Shown: positions 52,246 through 57,643 of the stretch, in pieces
Layout of the letters: the number at the start of each line of letters is the position of its first letter
How positions within the stretch are numbered: position 1 is the stretch's first letter
Assembly (NCBI GenBank): GCA_016219175.1
Contig: JACRCD010000033.1
Location: forward strand, 1-57,643
Direction: 5' to 3'
Length of the DNA: 57,643 nt
Source: Deltaproteobacteria bacterium
GTDB lineage: Bacteria > Desulfobacterota > Desulfobulbia > Desulfobulbales > SURF-16
Program-made: the position numbers and the translations under genes
The notes under the pieces: generated by a model
The model's input: the letters and a program-made list of their open reading frames with translations, nothing else
Told to the model about the DNA's origin: nothing
Database searches by the model: none

Positions 52246-52408
52246 GAACCTCTGGCAAAATGACGGCAATGAACGTTTCGTCATTCCGGGCAAGCGCAGC
52301 GCGACCCGGAATCCATTGTGCTTTCCGGATTCCCGCTGGAGTTTATCCTCACGGCAGTGGGGGCGGGAATGACGGCAAATTGCTTTTAGGTCATTCCGCA
52401 AGAGTCTC
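52246..52408. mobile_element. MITE-like element, family C copy 2
   Basis: It is bounded by GAACCTCTGGCAAAATGAC and TCATTCCGCAAGAGTCTC. The interior GTCATTCCGGGCAAGCGCAG, CGGATTCCCGCTGGAGTTTA and GGCGGGAATGACGG matches copy 1 at 36900-37000 almost base for base. It begins 15 bp upstream of the ZIP start codon, so the transporter's promoter may lie in or beyond it. Confidence 0.75.
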
Positions 52409-52895
52409 CTTTTATATCCGATTATGGGTTAAACAAGAAGGCAACTCAAGCTAAATTTCCATCTTTACCTCCCAGTGAGACCGCCCATCCCCAAAGAAAG
52501 TTCATTTTGAGCGAAAGAGTCAAACTTACCCCCTGGATTGATTTTCCCACACTGCCGTCAGCACTCTTATCAGATCACGGAATTAACCTTTTTGGTTGAC
52601 ATTGCCATGTCCCATCCTGTTTAATCTTGCTAAGGCTTCTTTCTCGATTCTCTTCCTCTATTCCAGGCAAGGGTGCAAGAAATGATGCGTCCGGCAAGTC
52701 AAAAGAGTTCACCCCGCCCTCCCCTCCCTCGTCCTGCGTCCCGCCTTTTGTCCGGACAAACAGTAATTGAGTCTTTCATTTTCCCGAAAAATTCTTCGCC
52801 TGCCTTGATCGCGTCCCTGCCCCGAGGCAGGACGCCAACCTTGAGCCACATAGGCCGTTTGCCAGAAAAATTGACAAGTGAAGGAGGAAGACAAA
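52409..52895. other. Intergenic region upstream of the dockerin-like protein
   Basis: This 487-bp stretch has a promoter (listed separately) and a leader of about 270 nt containing CCTGCCTTGATCGCG...GGACGCC-type pairing near 52800-52840. No gene or repeat is recognised. Confidence 0.35.
52596..52625 (+). promoter_or_regulatory. Candidate sigma-70 promoter for the secreted-protein genes
   Basis: TTGACA (52596-52601), an 18-bp spacer and TTTAAT (52620-52625) make a good promoter. It would drive the dockerin-like gene at 52896 with a long leader. Confidence 0.5.
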
Positions 52896-53321
52896 ATGAT
52901 GCATGTCAGAAAAAAGAGAAGGTATATTCTTGCCGGAGTGGGGGGACTGGCCGTGACACTGTTGCCGTCCGCCCTTATTGCCGGTAGCTCCAGCCCTTCG
53001 TTTTCCCTGCCGGGCACGATCATTGCCGGAGGCGGAGGCTCCATGTCTTCCGGCCATTTTGCCTTAAGCGCCACGACCGGGCAGCCTTCGCCCATCATGG
53101 CCGCCGACGACATCCCCTCTCCGCCGCAATCGGACCATTTCAATAATTTTCCGGGGTTCTGGTATAGCATGGCGGCAGAGGCGGGCTGCCCTGATCTTGC
53201 CACCTTTGCCCTCTGTTTCGGCCTGACAAGCGCCGATGTCAATTTCAATGGCGGATGCGATTTTGACGGTGACGATGATATCGACGGCATCGATCTGGCT
53301 GAATTGATTACTCTTTATTAA
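52896..53321 (+). CDS. Small secreted protein with dockerin-like calcium repeat
   Basis: A 141-aa exported protein. The signal peptide ends near residue 29 (ALIAGS). The middle (IIAGGGGSMSSGHFALSATTGQPSPI to FPGFWYS) is a motif widespread in secreted proteins of this group: a glycine run, then T-x-G-Q-P and G-F-W. The C-terminus CDFDGDDDIDGIDLAELI is a dockerin-like EF-hand loop resembling the one ending the S8 protease. AGGAGG lies 8 bases before the ATG. Such tails may bind calcium or dock to partners; no partner cohesin is seen here. Confidence 0.75.
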   Translation: MMHVRKKRRYILAGVGGLAVTLLPSALIAGSSSPSFSLPGTIIAGGGGSMSSGHFALSATTGQPSPIMAADDIPSPPQSDHFNNFPGFWYSMAAEAGCPDLATFALCFGLTSADVNFNGGCDFDGDDDIDGIDLAELITLY

Positions 53322-53329
53322 AAAAAATG

Positions 53330-53471
53330 AACTACCCAGGTGAATAGACTGAAGGCTTTTAGGCTGAAGGCCTGGCGGGGCTGACTGTAGAAGAAAATGT
53401 TTCCCCAGCCATTCTCTGCTTTCTTTTACTAGCAGCCTTCAAGGCTACAGCCTAATCAACCTGGACAGTTA
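53330..53471. repeat. Family D repeat upstream of the tail-fibre-like gene
   Basis: It contains AGACTGAAGGCTTTTAGGCTG, inverted CAGCCTTCAAGGCTACAGCC and the end GGACAGTTACAAAA. It is related to 49491-49617 and 13205-13235. Confidence 0.55.
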
Positions 53472-53511
53472 CAAAAAAAACGACAAAAAATATGAATTGA
53501 GGGAGTGACAA

Positions 53512-55743
53512 ATGAAAAAGAAAGCCCCGCTTGCCATTTTTACCAGCCCTTTCATCCTCTTTTTTCTGACAATCACCATTAGCTTTGCCTGGGGTGCGCC
53601 GGACCGGATCAATTATCAGGGAAAACTCACCGACCCGGCCGGGGTTCCTCTAACCGGCTCCTACACCATGCGCTTCGATCTCTTTGATGAGGAAAGCGGC
53701 GGCGGCAAGCTGTGGAACCCGCCCAACGGTGAAACCCATGCCGGCGTCGCGGTGACGGACGGCATGTACAATATCGAGCTTGGTTCAATCCAACCCCTGA
53801 GCAGCGCTGTCTTTGCCAGCGATACCATCTGGCTTGAGGTCGCCATTTTTAACAGCGACACCGCCACCTGGGAGATCCTCACCCCGCGCCAGCGGATCAC
53901 CTCCACCCCCTTTGCCTTCCGCTCGGAGGATAGCGAAACCATAAACGGCATGACAGCAGGGGACTTCGCCCTGACCAGCCATAGTCATGACGCCAGCTAC
54001 GCGCTGATCGTCCATAACCATGATGCCGCCTACGTCAACGAGGGGCAGACCAACTCCATCAACTCCTCGATGGTGCAGGACGGCTCGGTCAGATTCGAGG
54101 ACCTGATGGACGGCACGGTCCTGGCGGAGATTCTCGATGACGATGGCCCGGGTTCCCAGCTCAATGGGGATTATCTGGATGGCTACAGCGAAGAGTCCTT
54201 TTTCAATCTCAGCCACAATGAGACGGTCAGCGGCATCCCGTCGCTTAACGGCGGCGCCAGCGGCATCACCCCGCCCTTTTACGTGGACAGCACCACCCTT
54301 GTCGCAAACCTCAACGCCGACCTGCTGGACGGCTTAAGCAGCGGCTCCTTTGTCCTGGCCTCCCAGGATTACGGGCGCAACGGGGTCTCGGCGAGCCTGT
54401 ATGAAGGCGCTTCGACCCTTACCAGCCTCTATGTCAATGAGGGGCAGGCAAATTCCATCACCAGCGCCATGATCGTTGACGGAACGGTCAGCGCGGCCGA
54501 CCTCGGGGTGGATTCGGTTACGGCAAGCGAGATCGCGGCCGATGCCGTCACCGCCGAGGAAATCGCGGCCAATGGTGTTACGGCAAGTGAAATCGCCGCC
54601 GGCGCGGTCGGCGCCAGTGAAATCGCCGACAATTCGGTTGGCGAAGCCGAGATCGCCTGGTCCCTTGACGACAGCGCGGCTGATCTGAACGGTGCTTTGC
54701 TCCACCTGACCAACACCTCGGAAGCGACAGCGGGCAATTACCCCATGGGGCTTGCCGGGCAAACCTCGGGACTGCCGACGTCCAATCCGGTTATCGGCGT
54801 GTTCGGCGGCTCGCCCGGCCTTGGCGCAGGCGGCCCTGTTGCCAGCATTCCCGATGACAAGGTGGGGGTGGCCGGCGTTTCGGACACCGGCTACGGCGTG
54901 GCCGGTGTTTCCTCAAGCGGCACGGCAATTTATGGTCTGAGCAACGGCGCGAACGGTTACGGCGGTTTTTTTGAGGCAAACGGCCAGTATTCCCGTGCTG
55001 TCCATGCCAAAAACACCTATAACGACGGTACGGTCTATGCCGCCCTGGCCACAACGAGCACGGGCGTCATCGGCTACCACAGCTCAGCCAGCTACGGCTG
55101 GGTGGGCACCTCATCCTATGCCCTTTACGGCCAGAACGGCAACACCGGCGGCTATGGCGCCTATGGCTACTCTTACGGCACGGGAGGCACCGGGGTTTAT
55201 GCCCGGGCCAGCGCCAGCGACGGCACCGGACTCTATGCCTATGGCGGCTCCAGCGGTTACGCCGCCCATTTCCGCGGCAAGATAAAGATCACCGACCGCT
55301 CCACCGATGCCACGGTTATGGAGCTGGGGGCCGGACTTGACTATGCCGAGGGCTTTGATGTTTCGGAAAAAGTCGAGGTGGCGCCGGGAACGGTGCTCGT
55401 CATTGATGCGGACCATCCCGGCAAGTTAAGGATCTGCAACACCCCCTATGACACAAAGGTTGCCGGTATCGTCGCCGGGGCAAACGGCATCGGTTCGGGA
55501 GTCCGTCTGGGCGCTGATCAGTTCGACAACGATGTCGCCCTGGCCGGCCGGGTCTTCTGCAACGTGGACGCCAGCCGGGCAGCTATCAAAACAGGGGATC
55601 TCCTCACCACCTCCGGCCTGCCGGGCTATGCCATGAAGGCCCAGGATCATGACCGCGCCCGGGGCGCCATCCTCGGCAAGGCCATGCAGAACCTGGAGCA
55701 GGGGGAGAAAGGGCAGATACTCGTTCTCGTCACTTTGCAATAG
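53512..55743 (+). CDS. Secreted tail-fibre-like repeat protein
   Basis: A 743-aa exported protein. The signal peptide ends near residue 28 (ISFAWGAPD). An N-terminal beta domain (RINYQGKLTDPAGVPLTGSYTMRF) is followed by H-D-A-x-Y repeats (SHSHDASYA, VHNHDAAYVNEGQ). A decapeptide repeat runs from about residue 335 to 382 (SVTASEIAAD, AVTAEEIAAN and so on). Gly/Ser/Tyr-rich fibre repeats come next (GTSSYALYGQNG). The C-terminal domain (LDYAEGFDV, GKAMQNLEQGEKGQILVLVTL) resembles phage tail-fibre-type surface proteins in related bacteria. GAGGGAGTG precedes the ATG. Likely cell-surface or extracellular; function unknown. Confidence 0.75.
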   Translation: MKKKAPLAIFTSPFILFFLTITISFAWGAPDRINYQGKLTDPAGVPLTGSYTMRFDLFDEESGGGKLWNPPNGETHAGVAVTDGMYNIELGSIQPLSSAVFASDTIWLEVAIFNSDTATWEILTPRQRITSTPFAFRSEDSETINGMTAGDFALTSHSHDASYALIVHNHDAAYVNEGQTNSINSSMVQDGSVRFEDLMDGTVLAEILDDDGPGSQLNGDYLDGYSEESFFNLSHNETVSGIPSLNGGASGITPPFYVDSTTLVANLNADLLDGLSSGSFVLASQDYGRNGVSASLYEGASTLTSLYVNEGQANSITSAMIVDGTVSAADLGVDSVTASEIAADAVTAEEIAANGVTASEIAAGAVGASEIADNSVGEAEIAWSLDDSAADLNGALLHLTNTSEATAGNYPMGLAGQTSGLPTSNPVIGVFGGSPGLGAGGPVASIPDDKVGVAGVSDTGYGVAGVSSSGTAIYGLSNGANGYGGFFEANGQYSRAVHAKNTYNDGTVYAALATTSTGVIGYHSSASYGWVGTSSYALYGQNGNTGGYGAYGYSYGTGGTGVYARASASDGTGLYAYGGSSGYAAHFRGKIKITDRSTDATVMELGAGLDYAEGFDVSEKVEVAPGTVLVIDADHPGKLRICNTPYDTKVAGIVAGANGIGSGVRLGADQFDNDVALAGRVFCNVDASRAAIKTGDLLTTSGLPGYAMKAQDHDRARGAILGKAMQNLEQGEKGQILVLVTLQ

Positions 55744-55759
55744 CGGGGAGGGAACAATC

Positions 55760-57316
55760 ATGAAAAAAACAGTGCTGACTCTTCTCATCGTCTGGGCAAC
55801 CCTGATCAACACCGGCCCCCCGGCCCTGGCCCAACAGGTTTCCATGGGCGAAGCCTATACCGTGGCGGAAAACTGGATCACGGTGATCCTGCGGAAAAGT
55901 GGCGGCTGGGGTGGTAGCGACTCAGCCCAAATCGATGAGATCATGGAATTTAAACGAAAAGACAATACCGTCGGCTACTTCTGCCGGATCAAGCCCCAGG
56001 GCTTCATCGTCATTTCCACGAGGCGGGAACTGGCCCCGGTCAAGGCTTATTCCGCCTTAAGCGATCTTGACCCCGAGGCGGAGGAAGGTCTGGCCGACCT
56101 GCTCAAGGGCAGAATGGAAGGGCTGCTGCGGAGATTCCAGCAGGCCCAGGCCAAGTCCCAGGCCGGCCTGCCTGGCGGTTGGACCGAAGTAGCCGAAATC
56201 GACTACCGCCAGGTCTGGGATGCCCTGGAGGGCGACGTGCCGGGATTCATGGATGAATCCGCCAGGCCTTTCCCATCCCCAAAGGGCATGAAACCGGAAG
56301 ACCTGGCCAGCGAGGGCGAGCTTGACCTTGACATCGGCCTGTTGAACTACCAGGAAGGGGGCGCGCTGCTCACCTCCCACTGGCATCAGTTCCCGCCCTA
56401 CAATAATTTCTGTCCGGACATGAGCTGCGTCAACACCACCAACAACAACGCCGTGGTGGGTTGCGTGGCCACGGCCGGGGCCCAGCTCATGCGTTACTGG
56501 AACTGGCCTCCCTACGGAGAGGGGGCGGCCATCGGCGGTGTTACCTTTACCGACAGCTATGACTGGATCAACATGCCGGATACCGCCACCACCGGATCCC
56601 CAACGGCGGTCCAGAACGCCGTGGCGGAACTGTCCTACGAGATCGGCCTGGCGGTGGGCATGGATTACGGCTGCGACGGTTCCAGCGCTTACACCTACGA
56701 TATGGATGGCGTCTTTGAAAACCGCTACCGTTACGAGACGACGGTGACTGTCCGCTACCGGGACGACTACACGGCCGACAGCTGGTTTGATCTGATGAAG
56801 GGCGAGTTCAATTTCAACCGCCCGGTCCAGTACCGGATTCCCGGCCACTCCATTGTCGGCGACGGCTGGCAGGAAGTAGGCAATCCGGTGGTCAAACAGT
56901 ACCATATGGTCTACGGCTGGACCAATGCCGGTAATGACACCTGGTACACCCTGGACAGCCTGTCCGCCGATCCGGCAGGGGAAGAATACCTGTTGGAAGC
57001 GATCAGGCCGGAGCCGTCCATCACCAGCCTCAGCGGGGCGACGTATGCCAGGGACGCGGCCTTCCCCTACCGTTATTTCTACCGGGACACCGGCGGCACC
57101 GGCGCGACCTTCGAGGGCGGCCAGAGCATTCAGTTCCTGCCCAATATCGCTGTTTATAACACCAGCACGACCGGAGGGACAATCGACTTCGAGGGCTCGG
57201 ACTCCTCCTTCTCCTATCTGTTCACCAGGGGAGACCGGGGCCGGGGCATCAAGATGCACCTGGATGCGGACGCAGCCGTCAAACTGTATCAGAACGGCAT
57301 GATCAAATTTCATTAA
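55760..57316 (+). CDS. Secreted C10-family (streptopain-like) cysteine protease
   Basis: A 518-aa exported cysteine protease. The signal peptide ends at ALA (24). A propeptide region with a Spi-like start (VSMGEAYTVAENWI, GYFCRIKPQGFIVIS) covers roughly residues 28-170. The catalytic domain has Cys235 in GCVATAGAQLMRYWNWP and His363 in IPGHSIVGDGW, followed by YHMVYGW. A C-terminal beta domain of about 120 residues follows. GGGAGGG lies 7 bases before the ATG. It lies 16 bp after the fibre-like gene and is probably cotranscribed, giving a secreted pair. Confidence 0.88.
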   Translation: MKKTVLTLLIVWATLINTGPPALAQQVSMGEAYTVAENWITVILRKSGGWGGSDSAQIDEIMEFKRKDNTVGYFCRIKPQGFIVISTRRELAPVKAYSALSDLDPEAEEGLADLLKGRMEGLLRRFQQAQAKSQAGLPGGWTEVAEIDYRQVWDALEGDVPGFMDESARPFPSPKGMKPEDLASEGELDLDIGLLNYQEGGALLTSHWHQFPPYNNFCPDMSCVNTTNNNAVVGCVATAGAQLMRYWNWPPYGEGAAIGGVTFTDSYDWINMPDTATTGSPTAVQNAVAELSYEIGLAVGMDYGCDGSSAYTYDMDGVFENRYRYETTVTVRYRDDYTADSWFDLMKGEFNFNRPVQYRIPGHSIVGDGWQEVGNPVVKQYHMVYGWTNAGNDTWYTLDSLSADPAGEEYLLEAIRPEPSITSLSGATYARDAAFPYRYFYRDTGGTGATFEGGQSIQFLPNIAVYNTSTTGGTIDFEGSDSSFSYLFTRGDRGRGIKMHLDADAAVKLYQNGMIKFH

Positions 57317-57355
57317 CATGCCCATAACCTGGCGCATGGTAATCCTTTGCCTTTT

Positions 57356-57416
57356 GGTGGGCAGGATTTATTGCCCACCAATCCGCGTGGGCAAACGATG
57401 AAACCGTTTGCCCACG
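57356..57416 (+). terminator. Family E hairpin plus second hairpin after the C10 protease
   Basis: GGTGGGC/GCCCACC (57356-57379) is followed by CGTGGGCAAAC facing GTTTGCCCACG (57386-57416). The first hairpin is the same repeat as 44330-44353. The pair may end the fibre/protease transcript, though no T-run follows. Confidence 0.5.
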
Positions 57417-57461
57417 CTACGGGGAAAACAGGCATTACCATATTTCAGACGTCAGGCAAGC

Positions 57462-57643
57462 TTGATGGCGTCGTAAAAAATACCCTGAAGGGCATAAATC
57501 CGATCTACTGCGTTGTAGCGCATTTTTGTTCGTTCGGCATACCACCTGTATTGCCTCGCTCTCAAAAATACACTACGCCTTGTATATCGAATTTTGTTAC
57601 TTAGCCATCCGGGCTTTGTCGCCGACTTTTTACGAGTTCATCA
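57462..57643. mobile_element. MITE-like element, family A copy 3 (cut by window end)
   Basis: It begins TTGATGGCGTCGTAAAAAA and runs to the window edge at TTTTTACGAGTTCATCA. It has a short extra segment, TACCCTGAAGGGCATAAA, absent from copies 1 and 2. Its interior matches copy 2 in inverted orientation. Confidence 0.75.

Noticed and set aside
56057-57337. 426-codon open frame on the minus strand
   Set aside because: It is antisense to the C10 protease, which has a signal peptide, catalytic residues and a good ribosome site.

Overview
The window reads as a chromosomal segment of a strictly Gram-negative anaerobe, most likely a member of the Desulfobacterota (Desulfobulbales-like). This is inferred from gene content and not proven. 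The signs are rubrerythrin, a stand-alone EI/HPr PTS without sugar permeases, TrmFO, a cdaA-cdaR-glmM operon, split trp genes, many hybrid histidine kinases, dockerin-like secreted proteins, and gene-dense DNA peppered with short inverted-repeat elements. I see no tRNA, rRNA, CRISPR array or intact transposase.

Layout. 1-0.4 kb: repeat-rich edge with an IS transposase tail. 0.5-6.8 kb (minus strand): acyltransferase, uvrB, thiL, ptsP, HPr and a small unknown protein, mostly overlapping. 7.4-10.4 kb (plus): ECF sigma factor, zinc-finger anti-sigma factor and DegP/HtrA protease, an envelope-stress module. 10.7-15.5 kb (minus): trpE-G-D-C-F with a MITE-like element between trpG and trpD. 15.7 kb: rpsT with a TTG start and a consensus promoter. 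16.2-20.1 kb (plus): cdaA, cdaR, glmM, tlyA (c-di-AMP and cell-wall precursor operon). 20.4-25.3 kb: SH3 protein, then an accessory island. In the island a decayed SNF2 helicase and the tail of a type III-like restriction subunit flank an intact three-gene cassette: a HEPN-like protein, a KGGVGR-type ATPase and a second P-loop ATPase, all coupled by ATGA overlaps. 25.4-31.7 kb: fused MrfA-MrfB repair helicase/exonuclease, fused prephenate dehydratase-dehydrogenase, DUF445 membrane protein. 32-36.4 kb: PocR hybrid kinase, RhlE helicase, RRM protein.

36.6-37.4 kb is a gene-free block with three tandem copies of a roughly 145-bp unit, each ending in a strong intrinsic terminator. It is a candidate small-RNA array with a mobile repeat lodged between copies 1 and 2. 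37.5-43.2 kb (plus): adk, trmFO, a family-4-like uracil-DNA glycosylase and a secreted subtilisin-like protease. 43.2-49.1 kb: TPR protein with a pseudo-receiver, rubrerythrin, hybrid kinase plus substrate-binding lipoprotein. 49.6-51.4 kb: pyruvate kinase with a complete N-terminal response-regulator receiver domain, divergent from the kinase/lipoprotein pair. 51.4-57.3 kb: ZIP metal transporter, then secreted proteins (dockerin-like, tail-fibre-like, C10 peptidase).

The best candidates for undescribed biology are the receiver-pyruvate kinase fusion, the HEPN/ATPase/ATPase cassette in a decayed defence island, and the tandem terminator-ended RNA-like units. At least four families of dispersed short repeats also occur in the intergenic DNA.
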